Part shown: positions 1-5,986 of the stretch, one piece after another
Layout: the number at the start of each line of letters is the position of its first letter
How positions within the stretch are numbered: the first letter of the stretch is position 1
Assembly (NCBI GenBank): GCA_002452615.1
Contig: DKES01000022.1
Location: 29,376-35,361 of the forward strand
DNA length: 5,986 nt
Direction: 5' to 3'
Source of the DNA: Patescibacteria group bacterium UBA6816
GTDB lineage: Bacteria > Patescibacteriota > Patescibacteriia > UBA2591 > UBA6264
Notes under the pieces: generated by a model
What the model was told of the DNA's origin: nothing
Seen by the model: the letters and a program-made list of their open reading frames with translations, nothing else
The model's database searches: none
Made by a program: the position numbers and the translations under genes

Positions 1-50
1 TTTGTTTCTTTTTCTTTTTTCTTTGTTTCTTTTAATTTTCCTTTTATTTC
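1..50 (-). other. Purine-rich region after the membrane protein gene, no start codon seen
   Basis: On the coding strand these 50 bases are almost all A and G, with no ATG, GTG or TTG in any frame and no hairpin-plus-U-run terminator. A 12-base unit (TTTGTTTCTTTT on +) occurs at 1-12 and again at 22-33. In the frame of the preceding gene the stretch after its TAG stays open and reads as Lys/Glu-rich. It may be a spacer before the next gene of the operon. Confidence 0.4.
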
Positions 51-1490
51 CTATTGTTTTGTATCTAAAGTTTTAGCCCCTAATTCATTATCAATTTTTG
101 ATATTTTATTATCTTTTAAATCATCAGCGTCTTTTCTTAATTTTTTGTCTTTTCCCATAACTCCTTTAAATACATTCCCTATTGCTTTTGGTCCTCCTTT
201 AAAACTCAACGCTTCCACCCAAGCATCGGTTCCAGTGGGTAAAGAAGCTAGTCCTCGAGTTTTTGATTGTGTTCGCCATCTATCATCTATCTTACCCTGT
301 ACTTTTGTTTTTCTTTTACTCATAATCTCTTGCCAACGAGACTTGGTTAAAGGAACATGAGTTCTTGATTCTAGCTCTTTAACTCCTCGGCTTCCCAAAG
401 CTTTAGTTCCCTTGCCCAGAGTTTTAAAAGGCATTTTTGCCGCCCCCTTGATCACTCCTTGAATTTTTCCTGCTGCTTGACCAGCCATTTGTCCACCCGC
501 TACTCCCATTTGTTGAGCCACCATTAAAGAGCCGATTAACATTGCAATACCAATGATAAAATTCAAGATAAATTGAGGCTGACCAGCCTCTCCGGGCGAG
601 GCCATTATTTGTTCTGCTCCTTCAATTCCAGGTGACTTTTCTTCTTCTAAATTTAGATTTAAAATCTGGCCTTCTTGGACCATAGCTAGAGAAAGCCAAA
701 GGAAAAAAGCCAAAACCGGTCCGACTACTACTTGATTACCAAATTTTTGCCACCATTGACTGGCATATCTTTGTAAATTAGGCAATACTTGAGCCACAAA
801 AGCCAAAGGAGATAAAAGCACTAAAAACCAAAGCATCACAATTCTAAATGCAAAAATAAGGGTCATGATAGTGATTACCACTAAAGCGATAATGGCAAAT
901 ACTAATCCTAATAATAAGGCTCCTAATTTTTGGTTACCAATCTCTACTGCGTTAGAATCACGAGAAAAACTTAAAAGTTGTCTTAGGCCAAGCATCTCAG
1001 CTAAATTTCCTTCACCAACAGATTTAAAAGCATTAACAAAAGTTAACATTAAAACTTGGGACACATCAATAATAATTCCACAAATTAATTTAGAAAAATT
1101 AACCAAAACCGCGGCAAATAAAAATCCTCCTAACATTCTTTTATAAGAATAACGCTCTATTTTTAAAACTGTGGCAAAAGCAATCACTAATAAAATAACT
1201 ACAAAGAAAATATTAAAAATATCCCGAATAATAATCCAGCCCTTGGAAACTGCCGGAGAATTTATAAAATCATTGTATTGGGCTATGTTGATTAATAATC
1301 TAATCATTACTCCGGCTAACTTACCAATTAAAGAAATAATCGGAAGAATAATAAAGCCCAAAATATTAGCAACCGCATCAGCTACTCCTGCCTTAGCTTG
1401 TTGAGGAATCAAAAGAAAAACTGTGGTAATAAAAAACAGGCTGATAATAAAAATTATTTTTTTATTTTTTAAATGTTTCAAATTAAACAT
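51..1490 (-). CDS. VirB6/TrbL-like polytopic membrane protein (type IV secretion channel-type)
   Basis: A complete 479-residue protein, ATG 1488-1490 to TAG 51-53. An in-frame TAA lies two codons upstream, so the start is firmly bounded. Residues 1-34 form a signal peptide (Lys-rich start, hydrophobic core, Ala-Lys-Ala cleavage site). Hydrophobic segments lie at about 41-70, 85-109, 119-153, 189-214, 216-236, 252-271 and 306-327. The stretch at about 216-271 (Arg, Met-Leu-Trp, Leu-Ser-Pro-Leu-Ala, then Trp-Trp and a further helix) resembles the core of the TrbL/VirB6 family, inner-membrane channel components of type IV secretion. A Gly/Ala-rich stretch (329-352, GxxxG-like spacing) follows the last helix, as in TrbL-type proteins. 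Residues about 353-479 are a basic, mostly hydrophilic tail, longer than needed for the channel core and probably cytoplasmic. Family assignment is by motif and topology only; another patescibacterial membrane protein family is possible. It is probably translated from the same message as the giant gene upstream. Confidence 0.78.
   Translation of the reverse strand: MFNLKHLKNKKIIFIISLFFITTVFLLIPQQAKAGVADAVANILGFIILPIISLIGKLAGVMIRLLINIAQYNDFINSPAVSKGWIIIRDIFNIFFVVILLVIAFATVLKIERYSYKRMLGGFLFAAVLVNFSKLICGIIIDVSQVLMLTFVNAFKSVGEGNLAEMLGLRQLLSFSRDSNAVEIGNQKLGALLLGLVFAIIALVVITIMTLIFAFRIVMLWFLVLLSPLAFVAQVLPNLQRYASQWWQKFGNQVVVGPVLAFFLWLSLAMVQEGQILNLNLEEEKSPGIEGAEQIMASPGEAGQPQFILNFIIGIAMLIGSLMVAQQMGVAGGQMAGQAAGKIQGVIKGAAKMPFKTLGKGTKALGSRGVKELESRTHVPLTKSRWQEIMSKRKTKVQGKIDDRWRTQSKTRGLASLPTGTDAWVEALSFKGGPKAIGNVFKGVMGKDKKLRKDADDLKDNKISKIDNELGAKTLDTKQ
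1389..1490 (-). other. Predicted Sec signal peptide of the VirB6/TrbL-like protein
   Basis: Residues 1-34 have the three-part layout of a signal peptide. There is a basic start with five lysines in the first 11 residues, then an uninterrupted hydrophobic core (about 12-28). Pro-Gln-Gln then leads to Ala-Lys-Ala, which fits signal peptidase I cleavage after Ala34. The mature protein would begin Gly-Val-Ala-Asp. An uncleaved first transmembrane helix is the alternative. Confidence 0.7.
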
Positions 1491-1502
1491 TAATTAATTA
1501 AT
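1489..1502. repeat. 14-base perfect palindrome of ATTA repeats at the start codon
   Basis: ATTAATTAATTAAT reads identically on both strands and overlaps two bases of the ATG of the membrane protein gene. It is a tandem of the tetramer ATTA. It may simply be low-complexity sequence in an AT-rich genome. A hairpin of A-U pairs this short would be weak. Confidence 0.6.
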
Positions 1503-1511
1503 TTTTTATAA
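1491..1511 (-). promoter_or_regulatory. AT-only intergenic spacer; start without Shine-Dalgarno
   Basis: The 21 bases between the TAA of the giant gene and the ATG of the membrane protein gene contain only A and T. Read on the coding strand they are a TATAAAAAATT run followed by ATTA repeats leading directly into the ATG. There is no GGAGG- or AGGA-like site here or in the last codons of the upstream gene. The start is therefore expected to depend on translational coupling, low structure of the AT-rich leader, or initiation without Shine-Dalgarno pairing (inference). Confidence 0.6.
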
Positions 1512-4500
1512 TTATTGCGGATGAACAATAATTGTTCCGCCAAAAGAAATCCCGGCGCCGGGAAAATTAGCACAACTCTTATCTCCAGCATAAACATTAT
1601 TAGTACAATGTCCCCAATTATCTTTAATAAAAACTCGGGGTTTAAAACAACAAGCTCCTTCACATTCAAATTTTTCCCAACCCGGACTGCCTTCTCCGTC
1701 ACAATAATAAATATAATTATATTGGTGATACTTTTCCTCACAAGCTCCTTCTTTACCTCCAAAACCATCTTTTTCTTCGTCACATTTTCCTGTTCCTCTA
1801 TAATTAGGGGCTAAAATCCGGCTATCTTTACCTAAAACCATGTTTGAATCTTCCCAGCCACCCCAATCAATTACTATTTCTCTAATAGGCATGCGGTCTT
1901 TATCAGCCCAAGCAAAAAACTTTAAAGAGGCAATGTAAAAACCATTTTCACGAACAATTTTTCCTGAATCTACATTCCCAATAGTAATCTTGCCCGCTGT
2001 TTTTTCTTCGTATTCATCACTTGACATTTTTTCCCAAGAAGCTACTTTAGGGGAATCTCCCCAAACACTTGCATCATTTCTAGCATCCCATTCCCCAGTA
2101 TCTTCTTGATATTCTTCTCCCTGCCAATATAAAATCTTAAATTTTCTAAAAATTTCCTGTAATCTTGTTGCTCCCAAAAAGGCCTCTTCATCTTGATGAG
2201 AATAAAAATATGAAGCTCCGACTTTTTCTTCTAATCCCTCTTTTGGAACAATGTCTACTCTGGTCTGATTATTTTTCCAATTAATTCGGCCAAAAGGTTT
2301 TTGTATTGTTTCATTAGAACATTTAGTAGGAATACCTGATGAATTATAACAAGTTAACTCGTCTTCAGAATTATATCTATCGGTAGCTAAAACTATTCCT
2401 AACCCGGATGGAATTTTTGCGATTTTATCACAAAATTGAGGACAATTAAAATATTGACAACTTCCAGTCATAGGAACTAAAGAATATTCATTAGTAACAT
2501 AATAAGAATCATTTCCTGGGTTACACCAAATTCCACCTTTGGCTTCATAGTCTTTAGGATTATCGTCGCACCACTCCTCAATAACATGCCAATTATTATT
2601 ACAGGACAAATCACTACAAAGCTCCGTTAGTGTTATATCTGTTACTCCAGGAACATCTCCCTCCCAAATAAATTTTAAAGCTTTTACTTCAGCATAAAAA
2701 TCTTTTAGTTCATCAATAGAAACATTTCCTCCAAAATCAGCAACTAAAAATTTATTACCACTATTTAAAAGTGCTTTATATTCACCAAAATTTTGACCAG
2801 CTACTTCTGTAACCACCTCTAAATCAGTTTGATAATAATCTATTTTAGAATTATCACTCTCTGCAATTGTAGTTCCTTTGGGAATATAAACTATTTCTTC
2901 ACACTCCCACTCTTGTGAAGAATAGTTCTGTTTTCTTTCTGAACAATAAAAACGGTCTTCTAATGTGGTCTGGACTTCAGCGTGCAAACAATAATAATAA
3001 TCTTCATCCAGGGATACTCCGGCCTTTTTAACCCAAAATTCAAGGTCTGGTTCTCCTAAACTTGGTCCGGGCCACCAAGTAAGACAAGCATTTATATCTT
3101 TGGGTTTAGAGCCATCTTTTTCCAAACACCAACCCTGAACACCGGTGGCTGTAGTTATTTTGTTTGGAGAAACACATTGTCCCCCGTCTCCACAAGATTG
3201 GACTTCTTTATCAGGTTCACTACATCTTTTACCTTGCTCTGGGCCTCCAAGACAAATATTAGGAATGTCAGAATCATCATTATAATATTTGGTTAATCCA
3301 GTGTAAGTCGCTTTTTGATAAGAACACTGACAATTTGGATAATTTCCTGCTCCGCCTTCATTTGAACAAAGATTCACCTCAGAATAAAAAGTTTTTACTG
3401 CCGGAGCATAAGGTGAATCAGCTTCAGGATATAACTGGCAAGTTTTAGGCAAAGAGTCTTTATCTAAATTAACTCCTTTCTCATTTGAATCTTTATCAAT
3501 AAAAGTAAGTTCATAAGTCCCGTTCTTTTGTTCTTGAGCTATTAATCTTTCAATTGGATAAAAATTAAACAAAGAATGTCCGGCATAATCCATACCTGAC
3601 CAAGAAACATCACGTTCCTTATATAATTCTTTGGTTAAAAGTTTAGGGTCAGCCTCATAAACAAAATGTCCACATTGAGAAGACTCTCCAGTTCCAATTA
3701 ATTCATCACAACGAGCCACAAAATCACATTTTTCCTGATAAGAACCACTGCTTTTGTCCCAAAGAACTCGAGAACTAATACAGCCAAGCCATTCTCCACA
3801 AACACGGTCTCTTCTTACTTTAATAGCTATGTTAGCATCTCCTTTCTTTTGGTCAGTGTTGATAGTATTAACTAACAAATCATTATTTTCTCGACTAGCT
3901 TCATAGCTGGCTGCGGAATCATAAATTAAAGAATCAGTTGGTTGTGAAGTATCATTAAATAAAATACAACCTTGTTTTTCTCCGACTTGAGAAAGACAAG
4001 CTGATTTATTAATTTTAGAATTATTTAAATAATAATATTTTCCTTGACTAGAATCCAGATTAATTAATCTAACATTATCCCAATAAAAATTAGAATTTTT
4101 ACTTCCACTGTTACTACTATAAAGAATTACTCTAATATATTGTGTGTTTAAAGGAGAAACTTCAGTAATTGTTTTCTTTTCCCATTCCTGAGAAGAAAAA
4201 GCAATTATATACTCCTGGATTCTTTTTTTATTTTGGTCTAAAAAGTCTAAATAAAGGGTCTGGTCATGACCAGTTGAAAGTATTTTTTTTGCTTCGGCGC
4301 TTAAAGAATATTCAACATTCCCTTTAGCCGGGACAATGATTGTTGCGCTAACCACTTCGTTTCCGTCTTTATCATATATTTCTAATCCTTTTTTTCCAGT
4401 AAAAGCGCTTTCTTGATTAATAGAAATATCAGAAGAGGATATTAAATTATCTACTGGTTTTTGTTTTTCCCGGAATAAATGCCATTTATATAAATCATCT

Positions 4501-5986
4501 ACAGCATTAAAACTTTTATCTCCTGTTTCATATCCGTCTTCTTCAAAACCAGGATTACTTATCAAATTTATTCCCACAGGGTCAATAAATTCTGTACAGC
4601 TAGCTTGATTTTTAGGACAAAGACCAACCCAACCCTTATAATCAGGGTCATCATTAGTTCTTATTCCATAAGTAATTTTATCAGGCATATAAGGAGTTCC
4701 GTCTCCATTAGTAGAACATGGTTGTTGAGTATCTTTTTTAAACCAACCTGTTTTTAGTTCACCTCCAATTAAGACACTTTCTCGGTATTCACAAACTTTA
4801 TCCCCCGGATTTTTAAAATAAAAACCTTCTTTATATCCTTCGCAACCTAAGTCTTCTTCTAAACAAAGAATTGGTGCTTGGTCATATAAATCCGGGTCAT
4901 TAATTAAATAAACATTATGATAAGAAACAACTTCCCCATTAATATCTAATTCTGGCTGACCAAATTTTTGACAACCCTTATATTTACTTGAGCATTGTTT
5001 TCCTGAATCATTAACTAAATAAACTAATTCATCCGCTGGAACTTCTATTTCTCCTAAATAAGTTTGGGCTCCTGGCTCAGAAGAATTTTGCGTATCAATC
5101 ATGGCTTCACATCCCACTGTTTGCGAAGAACAAAGTCGAGAAAAACTTTTTAAATAATAAGATTGACCGGCTCGGTTCTGATAAGTTTGACAACCAACCA
5201 TGGTTTGTTTAGCGGTGTTATCAGCCTGACAACCTCGAGCCCCAGTAGCAAAGTTCTGATGATTGATTAAGGTATCACATTCACAAGGGGTTTGCCAAGA
5301 ATCTTTAATTAAATATAAGTTATCTTGAATTTGTTTTAAAATAAAATTGTCAATAAACAATCTGTCGCCACTTTTAATGTCTAATTTTTCATCATTACTT
5401 GGTCCGTTCTTAAAATTAAAAGGACCAAATTTAAATTCATGCCATTCACTATCCGAAGAAATCTTTATTTGGTCTTGTTCAGATAAAGAAGAAAAATTAA
5501 CTTCAATGTTCTCTCCTGCTCTTGTTTTAGCCCAAAAAGAAACAAAATAAGTGTGGTCTTTTTCAACAAAATCCTTCACATTTAATTTAATTATTCCCAG
5601 GTCTGATTCAAGAGATTGTCCAGGATAAGTTAAGGCCTCATCAGAAATTGATCCTCCTTTCCAACGAGAATCAATTCCAGATTCAAAATCATCAGTAAAA
5701 ACATAAGTAAAATTATCTCCGGCCAAGCCTTTATATTCTCGACAACCCTTTTCTCTTTGTCCACAAACCTCCCCTTGAGAAGAAATCGCCATTTGCTCTA
5801 TTTTATCTAAATCTCTTCGATAAAGAGCACAACTTGGGGCACAGCTAACAGTATTTTTATAAAGGCGGTAATAAATTTTTCCTTCTGAATCATAAAATTG
5901 ACGACAATGAGGATTTTCTAAAGCATCATCTTTATTTTCACAATCTCCCCACTCTAAGTTAGGGTTAACACTTACTCGGGCTGGAC
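1512..5986 (-). CDS. Giant cysteine-rich, probably extracellular multidomain protein (5' end missing)
   Basis: I do not recognise this as a named family. The frame stays open to the window edge: 1,490 residues are visible (residue 1 = codon 5982-5984), ending at TAA 1512-1514. An internal Met at 5790-5792 is residue 65 and is unlikely to be the start, because the 64 residues before it are in frame and carry the same Cys-rich character (Cys-Ala-Pro-Ser-Cys at about 5841-5831). About 57 cysteines are visible, many in Cys-x5-Gly-Cys pairs. Two cysteine-free segments (about residues 92-219 and 472-642) look like carbohydrate-binding beta-sandwiches, and residues about 1341-1464 look PKD/Ig-like. 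No C-terminal membrane segment or LPxTG signal is present, so any export signal or anchor must be in the unseen N-terminus. Abundant paired cysteines suggest disulfides and a location outside the cytoplasm (inference). It lies 21 bases upstream of a VirB6/TrbL-like gene, so a role as an exported partner or adhesin of that apparatus is plausible but unproven. Confidence 0.88.
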   Translation of the reverse strand, partial: PARVSVNPNLEWGDCENKDDALENPHCRQFYDSEGKIYYRLYKNTVSCAPSCALYRRDLDKIEQMAISSQGEVCGQREKGCREYKGLAGDNFTYVFTDDFESGIDSRWKGGSISDEALTYPGQSLESDLGIIKLNVKDFVEKDHTYFVSFWAKTRAGENIEVNFSSLSEQDQIKISSDSEWHEFKFGPFNFKNGPSNDEKLDIKSGDRLFIDNFILKQIQDNLYLIKDSWQTPCECDTLINHQNFATGARGCQADNTAKQTMVGCQTYQNRAGQSYYLKSFSRLCSSQTVGCEAMIDTQNSSEPGAQTYLGEIEVPADELVYLVNDSGKQCSSKYKGCQKFGQPELDINGEVVSYHNVYLINDPDLYDQAPILCLEEDLGCEGYKEGFYFKNPGDKVCEYRESVLIGGELKTGWFKKDTQQPCSTNGDGTPYMPDKITYGIRTNDDPDYKGWVGLCPKNQASCTEFIDPVGINLISNPGFEEDGYETGDKSFNAVDDLYKWHLFREKQKPVDNLISSSDISINQESAFTGKKGLEIYDKDGNEVVSATIIVPAKGNVEYSLSAEAKKILSTGHDQTLYLDFLDQNKKRIQEYIIAFSSQEWEKKTITEVSPLNTQYIRVILYSSNSGSKNSNFYWDNVRLINLDSSQGKYYYLNNSKINKSACLSQVGEKQGCILFNDTSQPTDSLIYDSAASYEASRENNDLLVNTINTDQKKGDANIAIKVRRDRVCGEWLGCISSRVLWDKSSGSYQEKCDFVARCDELIGTGESSQCGHFVYEADPKLLTKELYKERDVSWSGMDYAGHSLFNFYPIERLIAQEQKNGTYELTFIDKDSNEKGVNLDKDSLPKTCQLYPEADSPYAPAVKTFYSEVNLCSNEGGAGNYPNCQCSYQKATYTGLTKYYNDDSDIPNICLGGPEQGKRCSEPDKEVQSCGDGGQCVSPNKITTATGVQGWCLEKDGSKPKDINACLTWWPGPSLGEPDLEFWVKKAGVSLDEDYYYCLHAEVQTTLEDRFYCSERKQNYSSQEWECEEIVYIPKGTTIAESDNSKIDYYQTDLEVVTEVAGQNFGEYKALLNSGNKFLVADFGGNVSIDELKDFYAEVKALKFIWEGDVPGVTDITLTELCSDLSCNNNWHVIEEWCDDNPKDYEAKGGIWCNPGNDSYYVTNEYSLVPMTGSCQYFNCPQFCDKIAKIPSGLGIVLATDRYNSEDELTCYNSSGIPTKCSNETIQKPFGRINWKNNQTRVDIVPKEGLEEKVGASYFYSHQDEEAFLGATRLQEIFRKFKILYWQGEEYQEDTGEWDARNDASVWGDSPKVASWEKMSSDEYEEKTAGKITIGNVDSGKIVRENGFYIASLKFFAWADKDRMPIREIVIDWGGWEDSNMVLGKDSRILAPNYRGTGKCDEEKDGFGGKEGACEEKYHQYNYIYYCDGEGSPGWEKFECEGACCFKPRVFIKDNWGHCTNNVYAGDKSCANFPGAGISFGGTIIVHPQ
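1593..1964 (-). other. PKD/Ig-like C-terminal segment with cysteine-rich insertion
   Basis: Visible residues about 1341-1464 contain a strand with Phe-Phe-Ala-Trp-Ala-Asp, then Pro-Ile-Arg-Glu-Ile-Val-Ile-Asp-Trp-Gly-Gly. Much later comes Pro-Arg-Val-Phe-Ile-Lys-Asp-Asn-Trp-Gly-His-Cys. The first resembles the Asp-Trp-Gly-Asp-Gly strand of PKD domains and the last resembles their closing Val-x-Val-x-Asp-Asn-x-Gly strand. Six cysteines (Cys codons from about 1784 to 1649) sit between the two, so the fold appears interrupted by a cysteine-rich insertion. The assignment is tentative. Confidence 0.45.
3126..3254 (-). other. Dense cysteine module (Cys-Leu-Gly-Gly ... Cys-Gly-Asp-Gly-Gly-Gln-Cys)
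   Basis: Visible residues about 911-953 carry Cys-Leu-Gly-Gly, then Gly-Lys-Arg-Cys, then Ser-Cys-Gly-Asp-Gly-Gly-Gln-Cys-Val, and finally Gly-Trp-Cys-Leu. This resembles short Cys/Gly modules of the form C-x-G-G...G-x-x-C...C...G-x-C seen in various secreted bacterial Cys-rich proteins. It differs from the Cys-x5-Gly-Cys repeats nearer the N-terminus. Structural or metal-binding roles are both possible; disulfide bonding is more likely if the protein is exported. Confidence 0.45.
4059..4571 (-). other. Carbohydrate-binding-module-like domain 2 within the giant protein
   Basis: Residues about 472-642 of the visible protein begin with Asn-Leu-Ile-Ser-Asn-Pro-Gly-Phe-Glu, the typical opening of CBM4/9-like domains. 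They continue with a Tyr-Lys-Trp strand, Gly-Lys-Lys-Gly-Leu-Glu-Ile, Val-Glu-Tyr-Ser-Leu-Ser-Ala-Glu-Ala, Leu-Tyr-Leu-Asp-Phe-Leu-Asp and a Gln-Glu-Trp-Glu-Lys-Lys strand. The closing motif is Phe-Tyr-Trp-Asp-Asn-Val-Arg-Leu. This is the clearest domain in the protein. It has no cysteines although it is flanked by Cys-rich modules. Binding to glycans is expected from the family but not shown. Confidence 0.7.
4598..5321 (-). repeat. Array of protein-level Cys-x5-Gly-Cys modules between the two sandwich domains
   Basis: Between the two sandwich domains, similar units recur. An aromatic-Tyr-Leu strand, often followed by Asn-Asp (Tyr codons near 5315, 5156, 5021 and 4910), is followed by a cysteine pair with six residues between. 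Pairs are encoded at 5132/5111, 4994/4973, 4865/4844 and 4619/4598 (high coordinate of each Cys codon). In the first three the residue before the second Cys is Gly and an aromatic or Met lies a few residues on; in the last it is Ser. An outlying pair lies at 5765/5744, and looser forms follow domain 2 (3998/3968 and 3800/3782). The copies are diverged, so this is an old repeat rather than a recent DNA duplication. Confidence 0.7.
5328..5711 (-). other. Carbohydrate-binding-module-like domain 1 within the giant protein
   Basis: Residues about 92-219 of the visible protein contain no cysteine and have a jelly-roll pattern. It opens with Asp-Phe-Glu-Ser-Gly and a Trp, then Tyr-Pro-Gly-Gln-Ser-Leu. 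A Thr-Tyr-Phe-Val-Ser-Phe-Trp-Ala-Lys strand follows, then Glu-Trp-His-Glu-Phe, and the segment closes with Phe-Ile-Asp-Asn-Phe. These landmarks match the general layout of CBM4/9-like and other galactose-binding-like sandwiches. Ligand and exact family cannot be told from the sequence. Confidence 0.55.

Noticed and set aside
1..50. Rho-independent terminator after the membrane protein gene
   Set aside because: In the direction of transcription the tract is A/G-rich, not a U run, and there is no GC-rich hairpin.
145..1404. Plus-strand open frames opposite the membrane protein gene (145-360, 865-1146, 1171-1404)
   Set aside because: They are short, lie entirely antisense to a well-supported gene, and show no domain or credible composition.
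1504..1511. TATAAA on the minus strand as a -10 promoter element for the membrane protein gene
   Set aside because: No -35-like hexamer lies at a suitable distance, and such hexamers are expected by chance in an all-AT spacer.
1512..1600. C-terminal membrane anchor or sorting signal on the giant protein
   Set aside because: The last residues contain no LPxTG-like motif, no hydrophobic helix of sufficient length and no basic tail.
1490..1814. Open frames on both strands overlapping the 3' end of the giant gene (1490-1783 minus, 1515-1814 plus)
   Set aside because: Both are out-of-frame shadows of a gene whose own frame carries conserved-looking Cys and PKD-like motifs.
5347..5550. Plus-strand open frame of 67 codons
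   Set aside because: It is antisense to sandwich domain 1 and has no supporting feature.
5790..5792. ATG as the start codon of the giant gene
   Set aside because: The frame is open for 64 more codons to the window edge, those codons encode Cys-rich sequence like the rest, and no signal peptide follows this Met. The true start is outside the window.
51..5986. Recoding of TGA as glycine, as in Gracilibacteria and SR1
   Set aside because: No in-frame TGA occurs in about 1,970 codons and glycine uses GGN codons, so the standard bacterial code fits.

Overview
The window is AT-rich and all of its coding sits on the minus strand. It holds two adjacent genes: the incomplete 5' part of a very large cysteine-rich protein gene (5986 down to 1512), then a complete gene for a polytopic membrane protein (1490 down to 51). 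They are 21 bases apart and are probably co-transcribed. No RNA gene, CRISPR array, transposase or recognisable terminator is visible.

The low GC, the standard code (no in-frame TGA across about 1,970 codons; stops TAA and TAG) and the character of both proteins suggest a member of the Patescibacteria/Candidate Phyla Radiation, probably Parcubacteria-like. This is recognition by style and was not established by a search.

Region by region (in transcription order): 5986-1512 encodes at least 1,490 residues with about 57 cysteines. It opens with repeated modules in which a Tyr-Leu-(Ile/Val)-Asn-Asp-like strand is followed by a Cys-x5-Gly-Cys pair. Two cysteine-free, carbohydrate-binding-module-like beta-sandwich segments are embedded among them. 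The middle is denser and less regular in cysteines, and the C-terminus contains a PKD/Ig-like segment with a cysteine-rich insertion. The start codon lies outside the window. 1511-1491 is a short AT-only spacer with no Shine-Dalgarno sequence. 1490-51 encodes a 479-residue protein with a signal peptide, about six to seven membrane segments, a TrbL/VirB6-like core and a long basic C-terminal tail. 50-1 is a purine-rich strand (pyrimidine-rich on +) with no start codon.

Working model (inference): the VirB6/TrbL-like protein is the inner-membrane channel component of a type IV secretion or pilus-like apparatus. The giant disulfide-rich protein would be an exported, sugar- or surface-binding partner made from the same operon, possibly for attachment to a host or neighbouring cell. 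The giant protein is the most novel item here.
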